From assembly GCA_001695595.3 (NCBI GenBank), contig MBPM02000079.1:289006-353005 (forward strand): a DNA stretch of 64,000 nucleotides. The letters run 5' to 3'. Made by a program: the position numbers and the translations under genes. Below the pieces are notes generated by a model. It saw nothing but the letters and a program-made list of their open reading frames with translations, searched no databases and had not been told where the DNA came from. This DNA is from Plasmopara viticola. Its lineage: Eukaryota; Oomycota; Peronosporomycetes; Peronosporales; Peronosporaceae. Below, in pieces: positions 10,180-22,152 of this stretch (its first letter is position 1; the number at the start of each line of letters is the position of its first letter).

Positions 10180-13100
10180 ATGATTTATTCAAGAAAAATA
10201 AGCTATTCGCGATGAGCTACGCTTTGATGTGATATTAAATGTAACGGCTGTCCAAGTGATAGACGCGGACCACATGTCGCTGAAGATTGCTGTGAAAAAT
10301 TCTCAATTATCATAGCGTATGGTGCATCGGACGACAAAGATAATGCTCTTATTTTAGTGACCACAGAGGTACCAAACGTAAATGCCGTAGTCAATTTAAT
10401 TGCAATTGGTTGCACACGTCGATCTTCTCAAAAAATGACTTACTACCACAAAGTACGAGATTTCTGTGACTTGTATCAACAGTTTGGGTCGTGTAATGAG
10501 TTATTATCGCACCAACGCGGAAGCGTCTTGGCGACACTGTCTATCTTCATGATCGCCCTGGTTTACGTTATCGACGCATCATACCTACAGGACACGAGCA
10601 ATATCTTTTGCAAACTTCTATACGTCTAGCGCTGACTACCAGTATGCGATGAGTTATGAAACCCTCAATCTAAGAGGTCTTGGCGTGCTTTTGTGATTAT
10701 CAACGCATAAAAGTTTTCCAGAATGCTGACTTTGCGTTCTGGTTGTCACAGCAATTCCATCAGTCAATTTCTGCATACAAAAGACCTGAAGAATATTGCA
10801 CACGACTTCTTCTGGTTGCACATGCACATATGCACACACATTTGGGTACGAACGTAATAAACGTGCAAGCTCAACAAGCCATCGTCTATTCTACAGCCTG
10901 CGACTTTATTGTTTTTGAACAGAGCTCTATAGCCGCGTGAGATACATCAGTGATTGTAATTAAAACTCTGCCGCGAACAAGAGTCAACAAAGACAAACGA
11001 CTTCGCGCCGCTAGTTTCCTGCTGTATATTTTGGTCACGTCGCTATACATAGTCGTTGACAAACATTTAGACTTGTATCAGTGTCTCACGACTATTTGCC
11101 CGACATTTAATATCATTTTCTCATGTCGACAACAATATGCCTAACACCAATTTAGTGAACAGAACGGGGCACTTGCACATTCAAGAATGTTTTCCAAATG
11201 GTGTTCAGAGCTCAAATCTATTTTTGCTTTGAGACGAGTCTGTAAATATCAACGCCATGCAAGTCCTTACGCCATTTTTTGCAAGTACCATGCAACCATT
11301 GCAGTCATAGCCCTTAACCAATTGGAAAGTGTAGGAGGTAATAAGAACTTAGGTATACCTTGGTGAAAACGTCGGTATATTTTTTTGCTTTCCTAGTGTC
11401 GGCATTGGTCTCCATTGTCGACTCCAAAAGATAACGTATCGACAACAATCCTGACGCGTTCGAGATTTATCTGCTTGCTACAACTACAACCACTTAAATG
11501 CCGCCTAAATTTATACAGCAATTGCCATAACGGCCTCATACCCACTATCGCGTAGAGAAATTCGGTATGATATTTAAATGTACCTCGCACCTCAGTCGAG
11601 TGGATAGTCTTCAAGAACAAAAGGCTTTTGGTATTTTGAGCGAAAGACACCTTAGAAAAAATTCAATATGGTTAGATAGCAAATGCTCGTTTCCTTTTGT
11701 GCCAATCTTTGATTTGAAAACTTTACAATCCAAGCCTTATCATCTGAGTTCTCGATCTTGAGTTTTCCTAAGCATGCGCCTTTTTACAATGCCCTTTGTG
11801 TATATTCCAAGATACACACCATTTTGCTCTCAAACATTTTCAGTTTTCTCAGCGACTGTGTCTGCTGATTTTTTTTGCCCCCTTGCTCAATGTTTCTGTC
11901 CAGCGCGAATTTTTTCGTAGTATGCGTGCATTGGTATCGGATAGCCACCTCACTCTGCGAGTAGTGTCACCTTTTCTTATGTCGAGAATGTCTTTTACAA
12001 ATTGCGCGTCGCGGCTCAAACCAGCACAAAATGCTCTTCAGTTCTTCAAACTGACATGTTCTTTTTGTGCTCATGTATTCGAGAAAATGACAGCGCAAAG
12101 ACCTAGAGTTAAGCTTGCCGCACTTTCTCTTCGAAACATTAACATAATCGTGGCAAACAAACACCTCTGATATTGCCATCAATATTTTCTTGCCCGTCCA
12201 GACTTGGTACGGCGACCCGTCATGGTTGGTAACGCGAGCGGAACATTTTCTTCGGAGAAAATTTGTGTTTGTCACGGCTTTGTTTCAGTACGCTTCGGAC
12301 AGATCAGCGTGCAGCGCGCACATCTTAATAGTCTCTGGGTCATCTGCTCGGCTGCCTTGTCTATTTGAAGTGTGTATGGTGGCGTGAATATCTGCACAAT
12401 TCTCGCTTGCTTAAAAAATATTGTATCTCGCACTGCGGAACCATTGGCATTGTCACCACGGAGTCTCTTCACAGAATTTTCTGTGTGCAATTTGTGTACC
12501 CAGCAATTTAGCTAAGTCAGCAGCCACTCAAGACTTATTTCGCAGCAAGTACGACGCACGAAAATACAATTTTACATTAATAAACTTAATGAAGTAGCAC
12601 TCGTCACTACTACTTGATGTCTGCATGGGACTGCACACAACTTTGTGAACCACCACTACGTGAGTTAGGTAAAGAGCTTATATAGCTAACTCGTGTTTGC
12701 TTGCCATATGTGCATCCACCACACAGCCTTCCCTTTCTTACAAAGTCACATTCACACCAACTCCGAATAGCGTCTATACCGCCATGGCCTATGTGACCAA
12801 GTTAAAGGTGTTCATGACGACAGTGTACCTCTTTCGGTTCTTTTAATTTGCCACGATTACCTTGTCAGGCATCACCGAGTCATGCAAAGCTTAAAAACCT
12901 GCTTCCGCGGACGCCAATTGCAAACTGTAAGCGGATAAACTCGACAAAGCGTTCGCTGCTGTCAAAAATCTTAGTTTTGACATCGTTCGTAAATTCACCA
13001 TTGCATTAGAGGTTGTGCGAAAGATGCGAAATGTGCCACATGTCTGTGAGCATACCACGAGGTGTCTCCATCATCAACGAGGTGTTGCCGCTGCCAAAAG

Positions 13101-14290
13101 CCCTGACCACACCATTATGTGTAAGACGTGCGTCCGCCAGATTAGATGCCCTTTAGTGTTTCATGAATTCCTGAATTCGCAACGTGATGTGTCGCACGTG
13201 AGCAGGCCAGCCACGCGCTTCTATTTGACACAATTACAGCCAAAATGTCATGTTTATTGTTGTCACGAAAAGACAATGGTCACCAAAGTTTTCTTTTCGC
13301 ACAGCTCTCACTTTCCGCGACCGCTGCCTGTCGTTACTGTCGTGAATCCGCCTGGACACTTCTCTGCACTTTATGTCCTCTTGCAGCAGCCGAAACGCCA
13401 CAAGCTCTGTCAGAGTGAGTAATTGACGCCGCAATCGCGAACTGATACAATTCGCTTAGACTTCCAAGAAGCGTGATCACCAAGTCGTCTTTAATGACCG
13501 GAGTGCCCACAGCTTCGAGCTGCTTCGTCAGAGTCTTGACCTTTTGTTGTGCTCCAGCAGATAATTCTCGTCGACCATTATTAGTGGGTAGAAACGCCAA
13601 CGAAGCTAGAGTTTGTTGGCCAAGATCCTCTTATTGAGCTATTGTTTCGTCTTGATAGTCTTGAACATGCAATATGCGCACAATTTGCCGACCGAAAGAG
13701 TGGAAACTACGCATTCCCCATCGTGAGTCAGAAAATCTTCAGCACCTTGCGCGCCTTCCTCTGGAGCCGAGCTTGATCCGCTATGGTCCGCATGTGCTCC
13801 AGCTTCACGTCTTACTTGCGGTTTCCACAATTTGCGCGCTCAACTTTCGAATTCGGAAGTTAGTTCGCTGATCTTGTTGATGTGAGCGGTCAAACTTGAA
13901 GCAGCGCTCATGGCGAAAGCGTATGAAGTCCTAGACAGAGATCGCGGGACTTGGACTTTTCATTAATAATAGTGGTGTCTTAGTAAAATGGAAACTTATA
14001 TAATATAGGTCCTCACTTTTTTTTACCTTCAAAATGTGAATGAAGCCCGTCCCTCGAGCAATGCGGTCTAAAACATTGCAAAGGTGACCTTCAGCAAGTA
14101 GACCTGCTAACTGCACAGCTCGTTAATCTAGATAAAAAGTGTGCTCGCCAGGTACTTGATGATCTACCATTCAATTAGAGCTTAAATTGCATGGTGAATA
14201 TCGTGCCCATTGTCAAGAAAACGCCCTCGAGCAGCTGGGCTTGATGACGAGACCACCAGAGGTAACACGGCGCATACACGTCATAAAGAG
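10180..14290 (-). repeat. Large inverted duplication, arm 1 (copia-like relic)
   Basis: About 4.1 kb that matches the complement of 22870-26940 throughout, by eye at roughly 80-85% with many small indels. Shared landmarks: the left edge near TTATTCAAGAAAAATAAGC (10185); the block around 10230-10330; the block at 11440-11620; the block around 12190-12260; the block 13000-13140; the gag start at 13890-13920; and the right edge near 14290. Read on the minus strand it contains a Ty1/copia gag relic at its 5' end. All coding frames are broken. Confidence 0.8.
13300..13930 (-). pseudogene. Ty1/copia gag relic (arm 1)
   Basis: The minus strand starts near 13910 with MSAASS and continues into LTKQLEAVGTPVIKDDLVIT and LLGSLSELYQFAIAA, the pattern of copia gag UBN2-type proteins (L-x-x-x-G-x-x-I-x-x-x-D-x-V-x-x-L-L-x-S-L-P-x-x-Y). 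Frames shift between 13830 and 13600. It is non-functional. Confidence 0.7.
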
Positions 14291-15517
14291 GCGCATGGCC
14301 AGGCATATTCATCTTGAGTGCGCCTAGACAGTGAGATGAACAAGCTCGGTTAGAAAAACGTTCTGATTAGCAAATGATTGAGCATATTTGAAAGACTGCT
14401 ACATATTAGTCAGGAATACTAAATAAAGTACAGAAATTACTAGTACCACAGCTGCTGATAGTACTACTATGAATGCTACTACTTTCTTGTGAAACCCCGT
14501 GATGCGCCTTTAATTATCCCCTCCAAGGCTAGTTTAACCAAAAAAATCCGCAAATTTACCCTTTTCGATGCATTTCTACACAGTGACCTGTTTAACACTG
14601 ACGCCTTTGATATCGCTGCGCTGCGTGTATGAGTTAGACCTTTTACTTTGTGGGGACGTACCAAGGTCAATGCTAAGGACAACAAATAGCTCGTACGAAT
14701 TCTTTGTGTAGGAAAACATAGGGGAGACTTTCAAACCATGTCAGCGAATAGTTCGCTAGCCCTTCTTGTGGCGCTGCATGTAAGCATTCATGCAACCTTG
14801 TACCTTACAGAACTTCAAGAAAGTCTGTAATTCAATTTTAGCCAAAATATATTCTTATGATATGCCAATCTTATCTGTATGCTGATCTCAAGATGTCCTC
14901 ACTTTTTATAAATTGTGGGTACCCAAATCGACGTCAAAACTAATATTGTTTTTTTCTCGGCAATACAACATAAGGGTTACATGAGCAAGTCAAAAGAGGT
15001 TATCTCCTATTCCTTTATTTTTCTACAATTCCTTCTTTGCACTCTTGCAATCTTAATATTTCTAAGACTGTATGTAAACATTCATCATCAGGCGGCCTAA
15101 AAAAATTTGAATCGCTCGATCTTCTATAGCACTATTCGAGAGCACTTCCTGAAGCAATGCAACCACAAAATACCCAATTGTGCAATCTCGGCCCTTTCAA
15201 ATGTACCCTTGCATCAACTCCGGCTGGTTCTTGAGAACAAATGTAGGGCTAATTGCATCAACAGATACTATAGTCTTTCTACGAAATCTTGTGAACCCAT
15301 TCGTGTCTCGACTCACTAATTATAAGACCGATTGCAATCTGGGGGTGGATAAGACTGTAATCCTTACCAATTGACAGGATAAAATCGTATTATAAGGTGG
15401 AATTAAGGCCTCTCGTTCTAAATACGTAGGCGAAAAGGACAATTCCTCCTTGCACTCTCAGCAAAACGTGGCATCTGGGCATCCGGCGCTCTCGCTCTCA
15501 ACACTTCTGTTGCCGAG
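14291..15517. other. Gene-free spacer
   Basis: AT-rich; a few frames of 60-70 codons without recognisable features. The last ~130 bp precede the membrane-protein gene and may hold its promoter and 5' leader. Confidence 0.4.
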
Positions 15518-15556
15518 TTGTGTTTCAAATCCTTTTTTGCCGTCGTACACCGAGAC

Positions 15557-16588
15557 ATGGCGGTTCCAGTAGCTAGAGCCGGAAGCTTGGCTACCGCTAG
15601 AAAGTGGCGCAAGGATCGAATAAAGTACAGCACAGACAGCATGCATCGATCGTGCAGTGGGTGCATGACTCCGATTTTTATCCTTGTGACGTTGTGTACG
15701 CTTGGAAATGGCACAAATGCCCACGAAGTAATCGAGTCGAAGTTACAACAGACCCCCGAACGCGTCTATGTCGCGGGCTCTCACTTATTGGCCTTGGCAA
15801 GTCATTTTGGGGACGTTGACCGCGCGTTGGTGCAACGAGGTTCTGTAAACAAATGTACTGATGACGTAAACGTTCGAGTGGAGAGGGAGTTTCTTGCGGA
15901 CGATCGCAGGAGGCTCTGCAAGCGAGAAGCGGCTAATGCTGACGTCAGCGAATTATTCAGGCCCTCTACTGAACTGATTGCCCCATCGGAACCTCAGATT
16001 ATGAGCTTGTGCAGTGCAGAAGCGTGTGAGACATGGCTGCGTCGAGCCATTGACGCAACGTGGCTCCCAGAATGTACCTATCGTCAATCTCAACTTAGTT
16101 TGCGTTCTCTCGCGGAAACATTGGTGCAAATACGAGAAGATTTCATTGCATTCGGTGAAAGTTACGACGTAGTTGCACCGAATGCAAGTCTCTTTCGTGA
16201 ATTTTACACGATTACTTTACTTTCCCACCTGCAAAGAACAAAGAATACCGAAATGAACTTGACGTTGCCTTCAAGACAAGCAAGTCTTCAAGCAGACTTC
16301 AAGTCAAGGGAAACAAGGCACAGTGTCAGGCGCAACACTGCAGTGGAAGGTGCGACTGACTCGACCAGTCGCGACAGCAATGCCGACGACCTCTTAAGCA
16401 GCGATTTCAATGTGTTTGACACGACTGGCTTTTCGAACCATGACGTTGGCCCACAAGCGTCGTCGACCACTACAACCACGGAATTGACGCCATCCTATGC
16501 CTACGTCGTAGGTGCGTGGGTTTTATTTAACTCGACGTATTTTTTTTTCATGCGGAAAAAGTACGAAATCAGCCATACTTCGCACTAA
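15557..16588 (+). CDS. Predicted type I membrane protein, unknown family
   Basis: Single open frame. ATG at 15557 (MAVPVARAG) gives 343 aa; ATG at 15641 (MHRSCSGC) would place a hydrophobic segment, MTPIFILVTLCTL, at the N terminus as a normal signal peptide ending near NGTNA/HEV, so the downstream start is attractive. The luminal part has Cys residues in CSAEACETWLRRA and PECTYRQ and several N-glycosylation sites (NAS, NLT). A Ser/Thr-rich stalk precedes a C-terminal hydrophobic segment (YAYVVGAWVLF) followed by basic FMRKKYE, giving a short cytoplasmic tail. I do not recognise the family. It is not an obvious RXLR effector: RRRLCKRE is only superficially similar. It is convergent with the hydrolase gene, whose stop lies 152 bp away. 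Confidence 0.7.
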   Translation: MAVPVARAGSLATARKWRKDRIKYSTDSMHRSCSGCMTPIFILVTLCTLGNGTNAHEVIESKLQQTPERVYVAGSHLLALASHFGDVDRALVQRGSVNKCTDDVNVRVEREFLADDRRRLCKREAANADVSELFRPSTELIAPSEPQIMSLCSAEACETWLRRAIDATWLPECTYRQSQLSLRSLAETLVQIREDFIAFGESYDVVAPNASLFREFYTITLLSHLQRTKNTEMNLTLPSRQASLQADFKSRETRHSVRRNTAVEGATDSTSRDSNADDLLSSDFNVFDTTGFSNHDVGPQASSTTTTTELTPSYAYVVGAWVLFNSTYFFFMRKKYEISHTSH

Positions 16589-16740
16589 TGTTCATCGTAC
16601 AACGTCGTTAAAAGTATCGTGGGAGGGTAGAGTGAAAGTTGTCAGGTAGGGAGGGTACATTGATAACGCACATCCGCACACAAAGTGTTTCGTACAAAAC
16701 CTTTTTAATCCATAACTTATGGCGACACCGCTCGAGCAGG

Positions 16741-18493
16741 TCAAGAAGGCGGGGCGGTCGTGATACGCCCTGCTCGTTTCGTAGGAGCCACGCTTTGCGC
16801 TGACGTTGCAAGTGGCATTGCATCAAGGGATCGTCTTCGAAAGTCGTCAAATGATGGCATTAGCAAGGGTTTTCCATCCCCACTAGTTAAAGCACGTCGT
16901 CGGGCAGATAGTGCACTTTGCTCTGCCTCGCCGTCGGAGAAATAATGAGCGCGACAGATTACGCACTGAAAACAAAGTATTAGACACGTTGCTGTCGAGT
17001 TAAAATCACACGATGCTTACCTGCATGGATATTGATCGATTGACAAACGTGCAGGTAGTGCACGACCACGATTCCATCGGGACGACCATGGAAGTGTTGC
17101 CAGAATGTCGTGTATCAAGCTCCATTGTCAACCGATACGACGAGGCAGAAGACGAACAGATGGACAAGGACGAGGTGCCTTGCACGGCACCTTCCCATGG
17201 TACGCGCCGTCCACCACCAGTAATCCCGTCAATAAATGCACTCGATTGAGCAAATGCTGCAGCATCTACTTGCAGTGCCGTTTGTAAAAAGATGGCAGCT
17301 GAATCAAGTAAAAATTGGGGTCGAGAACTGTTATGATCCCCATGAACTTTGACGAGATTTTTGTCGCCGCCATAGGCTGCAAATATTTGATCACTATGAT
17401 GTGGGGCAATAAATGTATCGTGCTCGGCGGCAACAATCAAAGCTGGCACAAACGACACGGGAGCGTGATCAATCGGCGCCAAGCGTCGCAAGTTGAAATG
17501 GGCACGTTTTTTTACTGATAACCGAATAAATTTAAGCACAATCTTGACGAGAAATCCAGGCAAAGTCAACCCTTCCTGTCGACCACGTTCCACGACCTCT
17601 TCAACTAATTGCTCGAGACTGGCAAATGCACTATCCACCACGATGCCAGCAATCGACGGATCTCGATCTGCATGCAACAGTGCCGTTGCGGCACCCATGC
17701 TTCGTCCCCATAACGCCACAGCCCCAACATTTTTCGTCGCTCGGAGATACGCGACAACGTCTCTCAAGTCGTCCCGTTCATAATAGCCAAGGGAAATATA
17801 CTCGCCATCCGACTTGCCACATCCAGCTGTATCAAACGCCGCAACGGCGAATCCAGCAGCCAAGCACGTTCGTAAGACTCCTAACGCTTCTAATCGACAC
17901 GATGAATTGCCGTGCAGATAAACAACACACGGCAATAATTCTGACGTCGAAGACAAAGCTGGTCGCCAAAGTGAGCAAACAAGCTTTTGTTGGCGATCGT
18001 TTACGACCGTAAAATCTTCTCGAACAAAGGATCGACCTGCAAATTGAAAGCTTTCTGGTCCAAGATCCCTGATATCGTAGTCGGTGCGTGGTGGCCGAAT
18101 GATCAAGTGAACCAACTCCGTGTACCCGTGTTTCAGTAAGTACCAGTAGCTGAGCTGCGACGACGCCTCCTCTGTCGCTTGTTGTCCTCGCTCAATACCA
18201 CCTCGCTCACATTCCATTCGGTCTTCACTACAAGAGCTAGAGCTACTGCTTTCATGCCGTCGAGACGGTCGTGCTTCGGTGACTGGCCGTCGAGACGGTT
18301 GCGGTTCTGTGACTGGCCGTCGGTCCGTAATAACACTATCTCCAAGCATGGATGAAGCACGTCTTACGCCACGATTTCCATATCCGCTAACATCGCAAGC
18401 GTCTTTACTTAAGTGTGGAGGTAGAGAGTGTCGCATGGAGCGCGAGCTGCCTGAATTAGGAGATGAAGGTTCTCGTGATTCGGAATTGCCCAT
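16741..18493 (-). CDS. Alpha/beta hydrolase with N-myristoylation signal and C-terminal RanBP2 zinc finger
   Basis: Exon 1 is 18493-17021, a 55-bp GTAAGC..CAG intron spans 17020-16966, and exon 2 is 16965-16741; total 565 aa. The N terminus MGNSES fits the myristoylation pattern G-x-x-x-S. It is followed by a Ser-rich low-complexity region with a degenerate repeat RRPVTEPQPS / RRPVTEARPS. The hydrolase fold (about residues 150-400) shows VVYLHGNSS (oxyanion strand), WGRSMGAA (nucleophile elbow, catalytic Ser), AAEHDTFI (Asp) and VHGDHNS (His), as in ABHD17/S33-type serine hydrolases. The intron falls inside a RanBP2-type finger: WSCTTCTFVN in exon 1 and CVIC at the start of exon 2 complete W-x-C-x2-C-x3-N-x6-C-x2-C. 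Without splicing the frame ends at 17006 and loses the finger. ABHD17-like enzymes depalmitoylate membrane proteins; that role is inference. Confidence 0.9.
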
Positions 18494-19244
18494 CTCTAAG
18501 CGTCGTCAATTGCAGTTTACAACGCGCGTTACAAATAAAAATTGAACAGATCGACAGCTCAGATGACGGTAAAAAAGATGAGCGTAATTGGACCGACTAG
18601 TCGCGTCTGTGCGAAGCGCAACAAGCTGCCAAAGAGAGCCGAGGCGCCGGTTAGTTCTGGCCCTTGCGATTGATTATGGTAAAGGCAATTCTTGTCGAAT
18701 CAGCGCTCCTTACAGTAAACCTTTTAGCAAATCAACGTGTAGCATTGTTCCCACCTGCCATATGGTGGACTTGACTATCGCTCTTATTATATAAGACTAT
18801 GGCGCTTTATATAAAGGTCTGTGCCTTTAAGTCTTGGCTAAGCAGCAGACATAGATAAATCAAAACAAGTGGTTTCATTTGACATTGCGACGCCATGAAA
18901 TAGCGAGCTCTGCGATTTGAAGTTCAGCACGGCAAATCCCATATCAATAAACTTGACCGTTTCGTACGCAAGTTGGCTCTAACGGTACCCCTTAAAATTA
19001 GTGGAACATCTGTGTACCGATACATAACTTTTGTAATTACCGTCTAATCTTTTTACAATGCAGTTATTCATTGGCTGCGGGCTCACTATTGATCGGGCAC
19101 GTAATCGACTAACAGATAGGTGCGTGACGTTCTCGATCGCAAGCGATATAACGATCGTTTGGACATTACAGGTAGTGCGCAGGCATTAGTAAATGCTTAC
19201 TAATTTACTCGTATGGTTGGATGGATGCTTAGACCTTTGCAACC
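18494..19244. promoter_or_regulatory. Shared upstream region of divergent hydrolase and eL42 genes
   Basis: 750 bp between two divergently transcribed genes. No coding frame of note. It must hold both promoters. A possible 5'-leader intron for eL42 (GTAGTGCG near 19172 to TTAG near 19232, with TTACTAAT in between) is visible but unproven. Confidence 0.4.
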
Positions 19245-19559
19245 ATGGTAAACATGCCGAAAGAACGCCGCACTTATTGCAAGGACAAGAGGTGCCTGAA
19301 GCACACAGTGCACAAAATTACCCAGTACAAGGCTGGCAAAGCATCAAAGTACGCTCAAGGGGCTCGTCGTTATAACGACAAGCAAAAGGGATTTGGTGGG
19401 CAGACGAAGCCCGTCTTTCACAAGAAGGCGAAGACTACCAAGAAAATCACCCTGCGCATGGAGTGTAAGGAGTGCAAGGCCAAGAAGCAGCTTCCGATTA
19501 AGCGCACCAAGCACTTTGAGTTGGGTGAGAAGAAAAAATCGGCCGGTCATCAGTACTAA
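19245..19559 (+). CDS. RPL44: 60S ribosomal protein eL42 (L36A/L44)
   Basis: 104 aa, full length for the family. It begins [20 protein letters not shown] and contains [28 protein letters not shown] and [20 protein letters not shown], all diagnostic of eL42, a basic zinc-ribbon protein near the ribosomal E site. The finger is Cys-rich at both ends (C12 region and C-x2-C near residue 77). The usual start MVN is preserved at ATG 19245. No intron in the coding region. The Pro/Gln site in GGQTKP(V/I)F, which determines cycloheximide response in this protein family, reads Pro here; this is known biology of the family, not tested. Confidence 0.97.
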   Translation: MVNMPKERRTYCKDKRCLKHTVHKITQYKAGKASKYAQGARRYNDKQKGFGGQTKPVFHKKAKTTKKITLRMECKECKAKKQLPIKRTKHFELGEKKKSAGHQY

Positions 19560-21200
19560 GCAGTGTCGGCTCCGCACTTGATCTAGCCTTGCTTTAAGGC
19601 GGCGAGAGCCACCATCGAAAGCACCAATGGAGTGATCGTGTGTGCTTAAATCAAAGCCATGGTCATATTATAGTCCCAAATTGTGTTCTCATATTCGTTT
19701 TGTATGTTGCGCTCCACCTCCTTTGCCATTTCTGACAGCGTAGAATGCCTTCACACAGCTTTATGCAGAACAAAATCTCCTCGTGCAAGGCATTTTTCCG
19801 CCTATCATATCCTATAAATTAGCAATCTTGGGTCTAAAGCATCGCTTTAACCTGCAGGATGTAGGAGCAGTTACCGTAGTCAGAAGCGTGCGCTGTCACG
19901 TTACTTAATTAAATGCTCTGTCAGGCTGAGGTAAGATCAAATTCATGTTTATAATGTGGACAGTTGAGCCTGGAATTCCGAACTATAAAACTGCCGTTAA
20001 ACACTCAACGGTAGATAAATTTTGCTATTTTAAGCAGATGATAGCCAGTAAAGTCGCGCTTTGTGGACGTACGTTAGAGCATTAATTGCTGCTTCGGGGA
20101 CTGAACGCCGCTACCGTTGCATTTTGCTGGACTGGATGATAATTATTACATAAAGTCGTGCTTTTATATCAAAAAGTACCGCTTTATTTATATATTAAAA
20201 AAAAGTGTCTTTAAAACAGGATTCTCCTTCGGATCAGTGATATTACAATGTGATTTATTTTTCTCCCCTCCATTGACTTGGCATTGGAACAGGAATGCTT
20301 TGCGAGTAAAAGGTACTGTTTACGCGCTTGCATTTTGCGTATTAGTAATATAACAATGTGATTTATTTTTGTCTCTTGCATCAACGTGGCTATAATAAAA
20401 ATTGTAGGCTGACTGCCGCTATATTGGGAGCCTACTGGTAGCCTTATCTACCGGTAGCATTACTTACATCATTTTGACAAATGAACAGGTAGATATTGAG
20501 CTATCAGCAGAGTTCCTTCCTATCATATGCCTGGAAAATATGTATTCAATTACCTGCGACAACTAAATTATTGAAAAAAAAAATGTTCGCAGCCGCAAAG
20601 TATCCAACACAGTGTGCGTACAACAACTGTCGCTACGATAGCTCGTTTTCGACAATATTGCATTGTATTTCCCAACTTGGTAATACAATCGATGATCATT
20701 GAACGAAAAGGCACCAGATTAAAGACAATAGACGACTGAGAAATATACATTGACAATATAAACCGACAAATGCACGCCCAAACACTCCACGAACCTGGCT
20801 TCCAAGCCGCTGACTATTGTAAAATACAAAAAATTCTTGCAGAACCTGACTTATCAAGTACATCGCAAGATCTAGACATGATTTGACGCAAATTTTATCT
20901 ACCGTGACGAACCCCGTAAGCGTCACTACTTCTTAATTTTGCTATAAAATCACCAGGAGATTCGTCGTAGAGGTGTAGTTTAGCCATCAACTATATCTTT
21001 TCGGTTGTTTAAGTTGGCACTTGTTACTGACATGCATTAAAAATTAATACTATAGCGATAATGTTGTTTATCATCAATAAGTTTCCAATGTATTTTTTCA
21101 GCAGATATAAAGAGTAAAGTCACACGCTACAGTTGGGAACTTGAGCAGAAAAGTTCTCCTAGATTCTGTTTTCAACGGGGCGGTACTCACTTTCGAGATC
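19560..21200. other. Spacer with short direct repeats
   Basis: 3' region of eL42, then AT-rich sequence with no recognisable gene. It contains a pair of direct repeats (see 20241-20390). The end may hold the promoter or a 5' exon of the C1q-like gene (a run of T then CAG at 21093-21104). Confidence 0.4.
20241..20390. repeat. Short direct repeat pair
   Basis: The unit ACAATGTGATTTATTTTT occurs at about 20245 and 20352, each followed by a loosely similar CTC..CATTGACTTGGC / CTTGCATCAACGTGGC. Spacing is about 107 bp. Origin unknown. Confidence 0.45.
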
Positions 21201-22152
21201 ATGCCCTCGCTGCAAGATATCAAGATGGAGGGTATCACTGTCTTTGGTTCGCCACCTGCAACACGTTTTCGCTACCTTATCAAATTAAAGAGCTCCAAAA
21301 TGAGTATTTGGATGGAAGATTGCTCTTCTAAGAAACAATGGTCACGCCTAAGCACTTGTGTTTCGGTTCAATAGTGCTAGATTAATGTTATAATCATTTC
21401 TGCAGGTTCAAGGGTGAATTGAATTTGACAGACTATGTGTCGAAAGCGAACTCAATTCCAGAAGCGTCAGAGGCTGACTATGTCGAGGTGCAGTCTCTCA
21501 CTTTCAATATCTGCTCGTATTATGGCTAAACCGCTAACTATTCGTAGTTTTTCAAGACGCACTGGACAGCGAATTTGCCGATACAACTTTTGCCAATCGG
21601 AAATTGGAATCATTGACGGAGGGGGCTCTTCGTCTGGAGTTGGCGGTCCCAATTCGGGCCTTACGGTCGACGTTTGTGGCAAAGTTTACATTCGATCTCA
21701 ATCCTGTCTCGGTAAAGCAGATTGACGTTTTAGAGTCGAAATTGCGTGATCAGCAGGACGAGCTCGAAAGGCTTCGCGAAGAGCTTAGGAGCAGAAAAGC
21801 ACCTTCATTTATCAATCTCACGGCAACATCTGGTTCAACAATTTGCTGGAACCCGGTGCAGAATGAAGAGTTTACTTCAACCGGCCGTGATAATAAGCTC
21901 ATCATTCACCGAAAAGGAGTCTACAATGTGGGAGCTATTGTTAACTCAGTTCCGGGTTCATATGATCAATATGTTCAGCTTTCAAAGAACGGGATGGAAA
22001 TTAAGATCATGTACTTTGTGCATGATGACAATCACTGCTCCTCGGTGGTTCTGAACACTTTTGAGCGATTTGAAGAGAGCGACGAATTGGCAGTCTTTTG
22101 CTCTTGCACTTTTAATGAAAGTTATCTAACAATTGCCCGGATGGGAGACTAA
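21201..22152 (+). CDS. Coiled-coil plus C1q/TNF-like jelly-roll protein, probably frameshifted
   Basis: Exon 1 21201-21340 starts MPSLQDIKMEGITVF; a 65-bp GT..CAG intron spans 21341-21405; exon 2 is 21406-21487; a 60-bp intron spans 21488-21547; exon 3 runs 21548-22152. Exon 3 holds LNPVSVKQIDVLESKLRDQQ, a coiled coil to about LREELRSRK, then a beta-rich C-terminal domain (SGSTICWNPV, GVYNVGAIVNS, YDQYVQLSKNG, LAVFCSCTF) laid out like a C1q/TNF jelly roll. Such coiled-coil/C1q-like proteins form a sizeable oomycete family of unknown function. The phases do not fit: exon 2 ends in phase 0, but the coding frame of exon 3 needs one extra base at about 21548, in a T5 run. So it is either a one-base deletion or an assembly error. 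The start could lie further upstream (in-frame sequence from 21111). Confidence 0.65.

Noticed and set aside
15920..15935. RXLR-like motif in the membrane protein (RRRLCKRE)
   Set aside because: Does not match R-x-L-R, and the protein has a C-terminal transmembrane helix, unlike soluble RXLR effectors.
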